NCBI GenBank assembly: GCA_036345935.2 | Contig: JADWOT020000004.1 | Coordinates: 9,938,565 to 10,002,564, forward strand | Length of the DNA: 64,000 nucleotides | Direction of reading: 5' to 3' | DNA from: Taenia hydatigena | Lineage: Eukaryota; Platyhelminthes; Cestoda; Cyclophyllidea; Taeniidae | Shown: positions 1 to 10,959 of the stretch, one piece after another | Numbering within the stretch: position 1 is the stretch's first letter | How the letters are laid out: the number at the start of each line of letters is the position of its first letter | Program-made: the position numbers and the translations under genes | The notes under the pieces: generated by a model | Databases searched by the model: none | What the model saw: only the letters and a program-made list of their open reading frames with translations | What the model was told of the DNA's origin: nothing

Positions 1-474
1 TCGTCGTTACGGCAATAGTCATTTTAGTTGTGAGTCAGCAATGTCCCTAATCAATTTCTACCCTGCAGCACACTTGTCCTGCCACGCTCACTTTCGATGT
101 CTCTTGTATGCTTTCACAATCACCAAATAAGTGACAGCATCAAGAGACCTATTGAGGTAATAATGGCATGCTCAATATGCATACCCCACCGCAGAAGCCC
201 TGTAGCACGGCTTGGCTAGATCTGACTGGATTGCACTCGGTCGGAACAGAGCAGACTGGTCACCTAGGCTGGATTATGACATGTCTGCATAAAATAGGAA
301 AGAAGAGGATGGACAGGGTCACCAGCCAGATCTATCGTGCATGCCTCATCCCTTGAGGCGCCTTATGTGCTATCACCGAAGTCAATCCTAACAACACCCC
401 AATTTGACCCGCCTAATTCACCAACACAAGCCCATGCCATGTAAAACGAGGTCTTCTTCTCTTCTGTCTTGCAG
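1..474. other. Non-coding sequence upstream of the micro-exon gene candidate
   Basis: No gene is supported here. The stretch ends in a strong pyrimidine tract and splice-acceptor-like site (cag at 472-474), which introduces the first exon candidate of the next feature. Any promoter or 5' exon of that gene should lie here or further upstream, but none is recognisable. Confidence 0.3.
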
Positions 475-2089
475 ACACTAGAGATCAAGGTACTCAGACT
501 ATGAGCAGGCCTAGCAGTGTCTTCAAAATGGAGGGGTGGGAGCTCTCTTCTCTACGTTCCACTGCAACGCGCCTTTAGTGAGTCCCTCCTTTGTCTCCCA
601 CTACGATGTTCCGTAGGCCTCCAAGTATTGCGCCTTGCAAGTTGCTTTATGCATTAAACTCAATCGGAACAGAGGAGTTGGTACTCCCTGCGTTTCATTA
701 GCTAACCTTCATTTGTCTAATTTTAGACACAATAAAATATCGCCTCTTTGCCTTTCCTACTCTTTGCTCGCCTTTTCCCTCTTCGAACTTGACCTCAATT
801 CGCCCCAGTCTCCTCCTTTCCTTCTCCTACCTCATCTTCTGCCAGCGCCCTCTTTGTAAGCTCTCCTTCATTCGTCTTCTATTTTCACTCCCGATTTGTG
901 ACACGACTCGATAGTGCCAAGTTTCATAGCCTACATCAGACTAGCATGGTCTATACTGTAACTGACACAATCACGCATTGCTCAAGATCCAATCTTGATT
1001 TAGCATAGTCTAGCCTGGATCCCCATTCCTTTTCCATTCCTTTCTTTCTGTCGCAGTAAATGCTCCACACCACTTTGCCTCAATTTCGTCTCCTGCTCCT
1101 ACTCCTCCTCCACTTATCCCCTCGAGAGCGAAGGTGAGCGCGTTGCTCTTACTTCCCACCTTGTAATTTATGGACTCCCCAACTCCTACCTCATCATCTC
1201 ACTGTCTAATTCTTTTCTTCTCTCCATAGAGGATTTCTCCACCTGGCGCTCTACATTAACGGGTAAGAATATGCGCTTCCTGCCCCTACAGACAGATCAC
1301 CTGCTCCTTTTCCACCATGTATCTGTGCCTGCCTGCCTGTCTGTCTGTCTGTCTGTTTGGTTGCCCAGTCTGTGTGTGCGTGTGTGTGTGTGCCATTACC
1401 TATCTTTGTTTTCGTCCTTTTAGAAGGTCGCCTCCATCGGCCTCCCACCAAAACAGGTAGGAACGTCTGCGTATGTGTGTGTGTGTGCCTGACTGTGTGT
1501 ATTGAAGTGCGAAGACACATTCACCTCATCCTCTCCTCTAACTTGTCATTCTAATCTACCAGGTCGACAGTTCTATCCTGGGTGAAGTAAGATCTCCTTT
1601 CGTTGCTCGTTGCATGCCTAGTTGGTTGCCTTATTAATTTCAACTCCACTTTCCGCCAACACCTTATCGTCCACCCACCCATTCACCCACACACCCGCCA
1701 ACTCACTTTACTACATCTAATCGCTTCTTCCTCCCGTGGCTCCTCTACTTCCTCACTTATATCAGATTGAAATGGACGGACCACATGGAATTGGCAGAAG
1801 AATTCGTACAAGGTTGAGGAGATACATCGTCCGCGTCTTCAACACGTGCTGTCTGTGCGGACGGAAGGCAAAGAAGCCCGTCATACAGGGCGATTTTTCA
1901 CAGTACACAAGTTATGAATTTTGCGGCGGACTGAGTGAACAAATGCTGTGCGATTCCCAATCAAGAACCCTCCTCAGTGGCACCAACTCTTCAAAGTGGG
2001 AAAGCGACACACAGCCATCGCGCAACTCGGTGGCATTTGAAGGGGCACAACAATCATCGAGCACACCTAGATGGCCTCTCACAGAATAA
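475..2089 (+). CDS. Candidate micro-exon gene (MEG-like), small secreted-type product
   Basis: A series of pyrimidine-rich acceptors is followed after a few tens of bases by good donors. Exon candidates are 475-489 (15 bp), 809-855, 1057-1133, 1230-1262 (33 bp), 1424-1456 (33 bp), 1563-1586 (24 bp) and 1766-2089. Donors after the last four internal exons are GTGAGC, GTAAGA, GTAGGA and GTAAGA. Two readings are open. (i) ATG at 1060 gives a leucine-rich signal-peptide-like start (M-L-H-T-T-L-P-Q-F-R then seven Leu). All introns are then phase 2, the small exons are symmetric, and a TGA at 1815-1817 gives about 71 residues. (ii) Phase 0 through 1057-1133, 1424-1456, 1563-1586 and 1766-2089, skipping 1230-1262 (in-frame TAA at 1257), ends with a longer basic and Cys-containing tail (TCCLCGRKAKK). 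Its TAA overlaps an AATAAA. Tiny symmetric exons after a signal-peptide exon are the hallmark of flatworm micro-exon genes. The product family is not recognised, and transcript evidence is lacking. Confidence 0.4.
1326..1392. repeat. CTGT/TG microsatellite inside an intron
   Basis: A run of CTGT-type tetranucleotides (about 1326-1356) is followed by an interrupted TG repeat (about 1371-1392). Another TG run follows at about 1470-1487. Both lie within the proposed introns of the micro-exon gene candidate. Confidence 0.85.
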
Positions 2090-2090
2090 A
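2085..2090 (+). promoter_or_regulatory. AATAAA poly(A) signal overlapping a stop codon
   Basis: AATAAA at 2085-2090 contains the TAA (2087-2089) that closes the long phase-0 reading of the terminal exon beginning at 1766. It marks a plausible 3' end about 60 bp before the satellite array. Confidence 0.4.
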
Positions 2091-2149
2091 GGTCAACTCG
2101 ACAATCTGACCGTGATAAGCCCATGAGAGACACAAAAGCACGAAGGAGT

Positions 2150-2439
2150 TCTCATTATAAAAATGTTCTTTAAAAACAGACATCAAAGAAGCGCCGAAGT
2201 GGCGATTTCAAACCAATAACGATTCCATTACGTACCGATCGAAAAGAAGCGCAGTGTTGAAGACGCGGAAAAGTAGGCTAGAGCGCTACCACCAAGGCGC
2301 GAACATCTGGAGAATGCCTCGACAAATTCGCACAGCAAAAACAGGAGGCAACCAAGTCGCCACTTCTCCTTTTTACTAATAAAACTCGAAACGGATTAAA
2401 AGAGAGCCACGTGGCTGCCATGATGACCATGCCACCGCG
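2150..2439. repeat. Satellite array, left part
   Basis: Degenerate units carry the anchor ACGGATTAAAG/GAG...GCC (around 2177 and 2391), each preceded by an A-rich AATAAAA-like segment. The same anchor recurs from 3430 to 5190 beyond the gypsy insertion, so this is the left shoulder of one array. Units here are more diverged than those at 4.3-5.0 kb. Confidence 0.6.
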
Positions 2440-3350
2440 CTTCCCCAATCGCACAGGTAAAGAAAAGCGACGGTAGTCTACGGCTGTGCATCGATCACAG
2501 AAAGCTAGATGCCGTAACCAAGAGGGACGCCTTTCCCTTACCTCATATCAACGACTCCTTGGATGCTCTGCATGGATCAAAGTGGTTCTCCACAATAGAC
2601 TTAAAATCCGGTTTCTGGCAAGTAGAAGTGGCAGCCACTTTCCAGCGCCTGATGCAGACAGCACTGATCGGGCTTTTTCCTAAACATTGCATAATCTCCC
2701 CAATGACGTCCTTGTTTTTGGTAGACATCCGCGAGCATATCGCCAATCTTAAACTAGTCCTGAACTGTCCGCAGGATGCAGGTTCGAACTTGAATCCAAA
2801 GGAGTGCCAGTCACTGAAGATCGCACAAATCAAGTAAGAACCTGGCGAACACCAACGAATCAGACGGAACTTCGCAGTTTCCTCGGTTCGGCAAACTACT
2901 ATAGGCGTTTCATCAAAGGCTTCGCCAAGATTGCTAGTCCTCTACACAAACTAAGGGAGAAGTAGGCGAAAAAGAATTTCAGGTGTGAGAACGAACATGA
3001 TGAAACCTTCAAGTAACTAAAGCGAATGCTCTGTCCCGCTCCGATTCCGGCTTTGCCAAACTTTGAGACCGACGCACCACCCTTTGTACTAGACAGACAT
3101 TTTCGCAGCGAGACAAAGAAGGCAGAGAACACGTCATCGCCTACGCTGGTGTCAGACTAGACAAAAAAATGAGACAGAAGAGTGCAACAGAACGTGAACT
3201 TTTCACCACCTACACAATGGGGCGACACTTCAAGCACTACCCGATGGCGAGACAGGTCATAGTGAGAACAGACCATCAGGCGCTGACCTCGTTGAAAACA
3301 ATGAAGGAGATCGACCGTTCGGTTGCACGCTGGTACGAGGAACTGCAACA
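2440..3350 (+). pseudogene. Decayed gypsy RT/RNase H fragment inserted in the satellite
   Basis: The plus strand is homologous to the complement of about 9130-10240 in the gypsy element. It retains LHGSKWFSTIDLKSGF (RT palm), TFQRLMQTALIGLFPKHCI, then KSATEREL and RTDHQALT (RNase H). Relative to that element it lacks about 29 codons between QVEV and AATFQ, including the MPFGLCNA motif. It has a small deletion destroying the YLDD active-site codons. It also lost the stretch after CHFL, where CAGTCA occurs at both edges, which suggests microhomology-mediated loss. Several frameshifts and stops follow. There is no LTR. It is a dead fragment of the same family as the 7.4-11.8 kb element. Confidence 0.85.
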
Positions 3351-5230
3351 ACTTACACGGGAACTCCCAAGAGCAAGACAGGAGGCAACAGGCCGAGCAG
3401 TTCTCCGTTTCAAAGGTAAAAACCCATAAAAAAAATTTAAAAAGAGAGCCACGTTGGTAACGCGACAACACAAAGTGCCGCTCGATGACCAAGAAGTGTC
3501 CAGCTATAAAATGTGCCCGTTTCATCACTATCTGAGTAGAGAGTTCGTCAAAAGAAAATCTAGACGCAGCATTCGAAATTAAAAATTCAAAACGGATTTA
3601 AAGAAGCGCCGCATTGCAACCGCGATGTTAACAATAGATGGCCACACAAAAGGTGCATCCAGGGCGCCACAAACAGACCCGAGAGTTCGACAGAACAAAT
3701 ACAAAAATCAACTGACAAAGCGGTTCTCGAACTTAACGAAAAATTCATAAAAGGATTTTTAAAAAGCGCGAAGCAGAGGCCAGGAAAACGCCGCCAACCG
3801 CGCGTCCAAAAAAAGATCTTTAAAACAGAGAAGCAAACGAGAGGTCAATATCTGTATCAAGAGAATTGTAAGAGAAAAAAAGAAGGCGAATAAAGATAAC
3901 AGCATTTGTAAAAAAAGAGACGTTGCGTTGCAGCGATGACAGTCTACCGCCCTAAAAAGAAGAAAAAAAGATGCCCGCATAAACAATGCTACCAATTCCT
4001 ACAATCCGTACCGACACCACCGTTACCAATCCTCCGTCTCAACAATACGAAACGTGGTACCAACCAAAAAGGAGAAATTCCACTGTGCCGCGACAACAGA
4101 CTACAGCCATTCTACTCTCCTCACAATCTGTACCGACAGCACCTCATCACCATCGCAAAAGGCGACTCCATGACCAATCCTCCGTTTCCACCTTATAAAA
4201 CCTCATACCAAATATAAAGTTGAGATTCGTTAATGCCGCGATGACGGTTTAGCGCCTATCAGATCTGTCTAAACAATAAAAATTGTGTTGTGGTTTGTAA
4301 AGGGGAGACGCGTCGGTGCCTTGATAACATTGACTAGTGCCCTATTACCAAGATGTGCTTACGTACACAACACTTCATTTTGTCACATTCCCTACCGACG
4401 GCTTCTTGCAACAGACCTAGGAGCTGATAAGTTTAGCAGTTCTGTCTTAACAAGAGAAAACCTGAAACGGATTACAAAGGAAGGACGCGTCGATGCTGCG
4501 ATAACACAGACTACCGGCATACTACCAAGAGGTGCTCACATGCACAATACTTCCATTTCGTCGCAATCTGACCCCACAGCTCCTCATGACAAAGACAATA
4601 CGCCACTGGTTCTTTAGATCTGCTTAACAATAAAAAGCGTGAATCGGATCGCAAAGGAGGGACGCGTCGGTGCCGCGATGATACAGACTACCGCCCTATT
4701 ACCAAGAGGTCCTCACGCACAGAACACCTCCATTTCCTCACAATCTCTACTCACGGCTCCTTACAACAGACGTAGGAGCCGACAAGCTCAGCTGTTCTCT
4801 CTCAACAATAAAAAAAAATTGATACGGATTGTAAAGGAGACAGGCGTCGGTACTGCAATTACAGAGACCTCCGCCCCATCGCCAAAAGGTGCTCACGTAC
4901 AGAAAACCTCCATTTGGTCAATTTCTACCGACGGCTCCTTACGCCAGACGTAGGAGCCAAGTGCCTCAGCTCCTCTTCGCCCTTTTAACGATCACATAAA
5001 ACGTGATGCTGAATCTAAAGGGAGGACTCGTTGGCGCCGCGATGACAGACTACCGCCTTACTACCAACAGGTGCTTACATACAGATTACTTCCATTTCGT
5101 CACAATATGTACAGATACCTCCTCATAACATAGGTAGGAGGCGACTGCTTCAAAAGTTTTGCGTTTCAACATTAAAAACGTTCAAAACCGATTTCAGTAA
5201 GACAAGTTTTACCTTTACATTGAGATACCA
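3351..5230. repeat. Satellite array, right part, about 150-185 bp units
   Basis: The anchor (CGGATT-like then AAAGGAGGGACGCGTCGGTGCC) recurs near 3432, 3591, 3751, 3901, 4050, 4215, 4298, 4465, 4643, 4822, 5008 and 5184. It is followed in each unit by CAGACTACCGCC, a CCAAGAGGTGCTCAC block, TCCATTTCGTCACAATCT and CTCCTTACAACAGACGTAGGAGC, then AACAATAAAAA. Units at 4.28-5.0 kb are the most regular and those at both edges are more diverged, as in an ageing tandem array. The short open frames inside it are periodic by-products and not genes. Confidence 0.85.
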
Positions 5231-7432
5231 CGATGACTAGCGTGTACCCGGACTACCATTACACATAAATGTAGTGTTTTTTCACATGTGGTTGATTTGT
5301 TTTGTGGCCATCTTTTCTGCGGACTACTAACTTAGGCTCAACTACACGGACAACCAGTTCTTATAAAGGTGTGTCAACTCAACCTACTAACTTCTTTGCG
5401 ACGTTTTGCTTTACCTTATTAATAATTAATAATTGGGAAACACCGAAGGGAAATGGCAACGCTACCACATTCCAACAGAGATCCACGGAAGGAAATACAA
5501 AAATCACAACAGAGACAACGGTGATGACGTTCCACAGACAAACAATGGACCACCACGACCCTACGTGTTCATCGGCTACCTCGTGTCCAACGCAAGCAAC
5601 ATCCGTCTAAAATGGCCATTAAACGACCACTTTATATAGTGCGTTACAGAAAACGGATGAACCCTCAAAACATGACTTTACAAACCCTCCTTTCAACGGC
5701 TTCACCACAGCTTAGATGCTCCACTGTTTTTTTTTTCATCAAAAGCTCGTTTGCATAAAATAAATGCAATTATCCACCAAGAACGCTCCTAAATATGTTT
5801 CACTGCTACCAACCTCACCCAATATGCTTACGGCACTTCACTCCAGCCAATTATAACAAACAAATAAGGAAAACGCGTTAAACAGACGACATTAGGTCAC
5901 CCTGCATTAATCAGCGCATCAAATACATGCAACGTTGGTAAGAAGATGGTGAACACTTACTGTACCTCCTACAAGGCAACAGAGTCACCAAGACCTCAGC
6001 TGCACTCACGGCCGAGAAAAGAAGCGAGGAAAGAATCCATCTCGTCACACCTGCAGTCCCACCAAGGACGCAACACCGCGAGCGTTCGCCTTCACTGCAT
6101 TTCTCCGCCTCATCCAAGGAGTGCTAAATTAATCACACATTACCAAATTGTGCAGCATGCTTTATGATGAAAGAGTGCCAAGTCTTTTGGCGCACCAACG
6201 ACTGTACAGCGAAGGAGGGGCATTGATCATATCCTTTACAACTGAAAAATGGCGTGTAGTAGTATTTTTTGGGAGCGGATAAATTATGTCCATATGCCAA
6301 AATCATCCCAACTTACCACCTGCCGCTGGAGGCATGTAAGTTATCCAAAAGATATCAGATCTCTGCATAAAAACTCCCCAATTACATCACGGATCTTAAA
6401 TAAAGCATTAATTTATTAATCTAGCATTCTCGAGTCCAAGTTACTTCGCACCTCCTCTCATCTACGCTTAAACCTTTCGGTTTCAATTCAGCAATGCGCT
6501 AGAGACGAAAATCCGGGGTAGAGGTGTACACCATACAAACGCTGCACTCTCCGCTTACGGTCTCCTCGAATCTACTTTTTAATTGCCTCTATAATCGCCA
6601 CAAAACCAAGAAAGTTATCTCTAACTAGTCTGAAATAGTTCAACTGCTCTCAAGTGGCAGACCCACCGACTCGATATGCAATTCGTTGCCCACAAATGCA
6701 ACAATTGTATCCAGTATTAGGAAATTCGGACGCCTCACCTCTCAGCATGACCGCAAAACAACTTAAAACAGGCAGGATCAGCAGAGACCACTCTAGTGTC
6801 AAATGCACTTAAGCATCTAATTAAACGAGCTAATGAAACCTGAGTATTCCACCACGAGCATTGCACGAACCACGAATTCAGCAAGCCTCAAAGTCGCTAG
6901 CCACGCTCTCATGCCCATAATAAAGGGTCTCGGATGCATACACATAAAATACGTCAAAATTTACATACAAGGATACTTACACACCTGGACTCGTTAGCGC
7001 GAACCGCACACCACGCACGGCAACCATCGCATCAAAGCCTACCCTCTCACATATGCCGCTAGATACGCAAAGGGAGCATTAAGTACGATGAAACAAATGG
7101 TTATCGCAGGAATTCCTATTGATCTTAAGAATCACAGCAAAAACAAGACCTTTTTTATTTTAAAAATATAAAAGACAAATCCGATTTTCCAAGGCATTCG
7201 TAGGTCACATAAAGCACAGGTTTTCATTGCTAACTAGTTATATATGTGCAAAGGTTGACTTCTTGAGGGTTTTACAACTTACATTGGTTGGTGCTATAAT
7301 AATGTAATGCTTGCGTTTCTCTAGACAAACATTGTAAGTGAGGGCAGAAACACAATTTGAATCTCCCAACTTCGACAGAGCCAATTCTACGACACACTGC
7401 AGAGGGCTCCTCCTCTCCCCCCTGGTCACCCT
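5231..7432. other. Intergenic stretch, no supported gene
   Basis: About 2.2 kb between the satellite and the gypsy element. Short open frames occur (for example 5433-5639 on the plus strand) but show no recognisable motif or convincing splice context. No repeat shared with the rest of the window was seen. Confidence 0.4.
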
Positions 7433-7623
7433 TGATAGCAGAAGTCTGCGTAAGTTTAGACGTCTTTAATGTATATGGGGTGATAAATACAGCTAGGCGA
7501 GATATGGGTTTTAGGCCGAGGATGTGTCACGCTCCAGCGAGTCTCTGCGCTGCTCCGTCACGTGGTTCAAATTGACTTCCCGCCTCTGGCCTACAAAGCA
7601 CATTTAAAGAATTAAGTATTACA
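7433..7623 (-). repeat. 3' LTR of the gypsy element
   Basis: 191 bp matching 11574-11765. Shared blocks include CCTGCGTAAGTTT-like, ATATGGGGTGATAA and CGTGGTTCAAATTGACTTCC. The element-strand start is TGTAATAC; the inner side abuts the purine tract. Confidence 0.9.
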
Positions 7624-7659
7624 TAGCCCCCTCGTCTTTTGAGCGCCGTCTCCGGCGCT
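7624..7659 (-). other. Polypurine tract with GNRA-type hairpin
   Basis: On the element strand, four bases after the pol stop codon (TAG, 7664-7666), a 7-bp perfect stem AGCGCCG/CGGCGCT encloses the tetraloop GAGA (7642-7659). Then comes a purine-rich stretch GACGAGGGGG next to the 3' LTR, the expected place for plus-strand priming. The mini-element at 27.4 kb has the same arrangement. Confidence 0.6.
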
Positions 7660-7663
7660 GCCC

Positions 7664-9550
7664 CTATTGATTCGCTTTGGTTAAACCATCAGGTGGTTTG
7701 CCTTCTTCTACGATTAAATAGGCTTCGTCCTCGTAGCCGACCGTCGGAACACCTCTGTAAGGGCGGATCTTATTGTGATGGGCGGTTATGGGATGGGTAC
7801 GGAGTTCCGCATTCCGGACGAGGTAGTTCGTAGGGGACAGGACTTTTACTACGCGAAAGGGATCTTTACTCCAAGGGTGGTACAATTTGTGATGTGTCCC
7901 AGGTGGAGGAATCGGCCGATATATTTGAACGAGATCTCCTTCGTGGTAGGCAGTGAGTCGACTGTGCTTGTCGTAGTATTTCTTTTGTCGGGTATAAGAC
8001 ATTTGAAGGTGTCGACAGGTGAGATTAAACGTCTTTCTTATCCCTTCTCTGAGGCGTAGTACGTACTTCGGGGCGTTGTCGGTAGCCACTTCTTTGCGCG
8101 GGAGGAAGACGTCAGAGGGAACTCTCATTTCGCGGCCGGTGAGCATCTTGAACGGAGAGACACCGGTTGATGTGTGGACTGTAGCCCTATAGGCAAGAAG
8201 AGCACGTCCAAGGTTTAAATCCCAATCTTCCGATCGTGCCTCCTTCGTGAAAGCCTTTAGTAACCCTATCAGGGTTCGGTTAGTTCTTTCCACTTGTCCA
8301 TTGCCCTGAGGGTGGCCAGGTGTCGTGCGCGTCTTTGCGATTCCGAGGGACTTGCATAGTTCAGTAAAGAGTCGGCTTTCAAAATTAGGGCCTTGGTCGC
8401 TATGGACTGATTCAGGCACTCCGTGCTGACAGATCCAACGATTGAAAAAGGTCGACGCGACTGTCTCGGCGTCTTGGGACTTCATGGGCTCCGCTTCGGC
8501 CACTTTCGTGAAGTAGTCAACCATAACTAAGATATATCGGTTTCCCCTCTTGGTAAGGGGTAGGGGCTCCATGATGTCGACACCCACTCGTTCGCCCGGA
8601 AATCCCGTAAGCATAGGCTGCAGAGGTGCCACTGCTGTGGAATGAGGGTTCTTGAACCTGCTGCAAGTAATGCAGGTTCGGCAGAAGTCGTGCACGTCTG
8701 AGGAGAGGGAGGGCCACCAGTATCGTTTCATCGAGGCCTCCACCATCTTTTTCTCACCGACGTGGCCCAATCGTTCGTGCAGCTCTTGGAGGGCTGTTTG
8801 TATCAGGGAACCTGGGACAGCCAGGCGCTTGGGAGACGTGGCATCTTCTTGGTACCACAAGACTTCATCTTCCAGGGAGAGTTTGGACCATTGCTGCCAT
8901 ATCTGCTTGGCTGCCTTGCTGGATGATTTCATCTCTTCCGCAGTGGGCTTGGACGAGGATGCCAGAAACCTGTCGTATACCAAGGACGTGTCGGAGTCTG
9001 TACTCTGTGTGTTACTCCACTGATGTTTAGTCGGCTCGCTTAAAAATAGGGTTCCCACTACACCGCCATGCCTTTCCACTGAGAGAGGTCTGCGGGATAA
9101 GGCATCTGCGTTGCTATGCAAGTTTCCTTTTCTGTACTGCACAGTGAAGTCATATTGTTGCAGTTCCTCGTACCAGCGTGCAACCGAACGATCGATCTCC
9201 TTCATTGTTTCCAACCAGGTTAGCGCCTGATGGTCTGTTCTCACTATGAGCTGCCTCGCTATCAGGTAGTGCTTGAAGTGGCGTACCATTGTATAGATGG
9301 CGAAAAGTTCACGTTCTGTTGCACTCTTCTGTCTCATTTTTTTGTTCAATCTGGCACTAGCGTAGGCGATGACGTGTTCCCTACCTTCTTTGTCTCTTTG
9401 CGAAAGTACACCACCCACGGCCACGTCCCTGGCGTCCGTGTCTAGTACGAAGGAGGGAGGTGCGGCGGTCCCGAAGTTTGGTAAAGCCAAAATCGGAGCG
9501 GAGCAGAGCATTCGCTTTAATTCTTTGAAGGCTTCATCATTTTCATTCTC
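7664..9550 (-). pseudogene. pol: Gypsy pol, RNase H and integrase part
   Basis: An uninterrupted 615-residue frame from the Met at 9511 (reading continues upstream to the TAA at 9551). RNase H: catalytic D24 (FVLDTDA), E68 (ATEREL) and D93 (TDHQAL). Integrase: zinc-binding H245-x4-H250 with C277/C280/C283, then the D,D-35-E triad D312 (GVDIM), D372 (HSDQGPNF) and E408 (NGQVERTNR). The C-terminal GDLVQIYRP...GTHHKLYHPWSKDPFRV region resembles the GPY/F module. Integrase inserts the cDNA into the host chromosome; RNase H removes the RNA template. This half is intact as a frame, but it is cut off from RT by the upstream stop, and the element as a whole is defective. Confidence 0.9.
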
Positions 9551-10589
9551 TTACTTGAAATTTCTTTTTGCCTGCTTCTCGGTTAGCTTGTGTAGGGGGC
9601 TAGCAATCTTGGCAAAGCCTTTAACGAAGCGCCTATAGTAGTTTGCCAAACCGAGGAAACTGCGAAGTTCCGTCTGATTAGTTGGTGTTGGCCAGGTTCT
9701 CACTTGTTTTGTGCGATCTTCACTGACTGCCATCCCGTCTGACGAGACTGTGTGCCCCAGAAAGTTGACTGAACGGCGGAGAAAATGACACTTCTTTGGA
9801 TTCAAGGTCAAACCTGCATCTTGCAGACGGTCTAGGACTAGTTTCAGATTGGCGTTATGCACGCGAATGCCTCTACCGAAAACGAGAACGTCATCTAGGT
9901 AGATTATGCAATGTTTCGGGAAGAGCCCAATCAGTGCCGTCTGCATCAGGCGCTGGAAAGTGGCTGCGGCGTTGCAAAGTCCAAAAGGCATCGTCTGGAA
10001 TTCATAAAGTCCGTTGGGTACTATGAAAGCCGTCTTCTCTCTATCTTTTTCTGTCACTTCTACTTGCCGGTATCCCGACTTTAAGTCTAGTGTGGAGAAC
10101 CACTTCGATCCACGCAAAGCTTCCAAGGAGTCGTTGATGTGAGGCAAGGGAAAGGCGTCCTTCTTGGTTACGGCGTTTAACTTCCTGTAATCGATGCACA
10201 GCCGTAGACTACCGTCACTTTTCTTCACTAGTGCGATTGGAGAAGCCCATGGTGACTTGGATGGCTTGATAACTTCGTCCTTGATCATCTCTTCCACCAG
10301 ACGGTTCACTTCGTCCTGGAGGGGCGGAGGTATACATACGTCTGGGTGGTTGCCAAATGGGCCTGGCCTCGCTAGTGTCAATCGTGTGTTTGACCATACT
10401 TGTTCGGTCGAGTTTTGCTCCTTGCCATGAGAACATGCTCGGATACTTGCTAAGCAAGGCGCGTAGCTCCTTTCTCTCGCCATCGGTGATGTGCGTTAGC
10501 TGGGAGCAAAGCTCATACAAGTTGTTGATCGGGATGCCCGCAGCTTCGAAGAGGGCGCTGCAGATTGCGTCTGCGTCCTTTTTGGGCAA
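9551..10589 (-). pseudogene. pol: Gypsy pol, reverse transcriptase part (frameshifted)
   Basis: Two overlapping frames together cover RT. The first (10589-10215) has the N-terminal KHTIDTSEARPI segment. The second (10483-9551) has PPPLQDEVNRLVEEMI, SDGSLRLCIDYRKLNAVT, the first catalytic Asp in TLDLKSGY (D133), MPFGLCNAAATFQRLM, the active-site YLDD (residues 195-198) and FLGLANYYRRFVKGFA. The two frames join near 10,330, where extra bases around TATA shift the reading. A single TAA then ends the frame at 9551, inside the connection to RNase H; the reading is otherwise in phase with the RNase H/integrase frame. RT copies element RNA into cDNA. This copy cannot make a full polyprotein. Confidence 0.92.
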
Positions 10590-10711
10590 GATCTGGCTTG
10601 GGTTGTTTTCTTATGCCGCTGGGTCACGAATGTCCCTTCTGCGAAATTCAGGACCGCCTTGGTGTTACAAAGGAAGTCCACCTCGAGTATAGCGTTCCAA
10701 AACAACTGAGG

Positions 10712-10945
10712 TCACGTAATAAATGGGACTTGCCACGTTTCTGTCCCCAGTGATACATTTAGTAACGTCTCTCCTTTTACTTTCATCTTTCTCCCCTCTG
10801 CTGAGAGAAGTTTTAAGAAGAAGGGGCCCGTGCGAAACTTATTATGGAGATCTGGGGACGCTTGAGGGTTCACCAATGACTTGGCTGCGTATGAGTCAAG
10901 AAGGAAACTGCAGGGGCGTCCCTCTAGCTTGCCGAAGACTCGCAT
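10712..10945 (-). pseudogene. Gypsy aspartic protease remnant with altered active site
   Basis: The 77-residue frame contains RPCSFLLDSYAAKSLVNP, which aligns with the retropepsin active-site region LLDSGA. The glycine of the D-S/T-G triad is replaced by tyrosine. A downstream frame (10705-10496) carries VDFLCNTKAVLNFAEGTF, typical of the linker between protease and RT in this group, in another phase. The protease would normally cleave Gag-Pol; here it is probably inactive. Confidence 0.75.
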
Positions 10946-10959
10946 AAACGGAAGAGAGC

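Noticed and set aside
2543..2833. 96-codon minus-strand frame
   Set aside because: Antisense shadow of the decayed RT fragment, which is coding on the plus strand.
4285..4953. Two plus-strand frames of about 105-110 codons with similar sequences
   Set aside because: They are successive satellite units read in the same phase, so their similarity reflects the tandem repeat and not a gene family.
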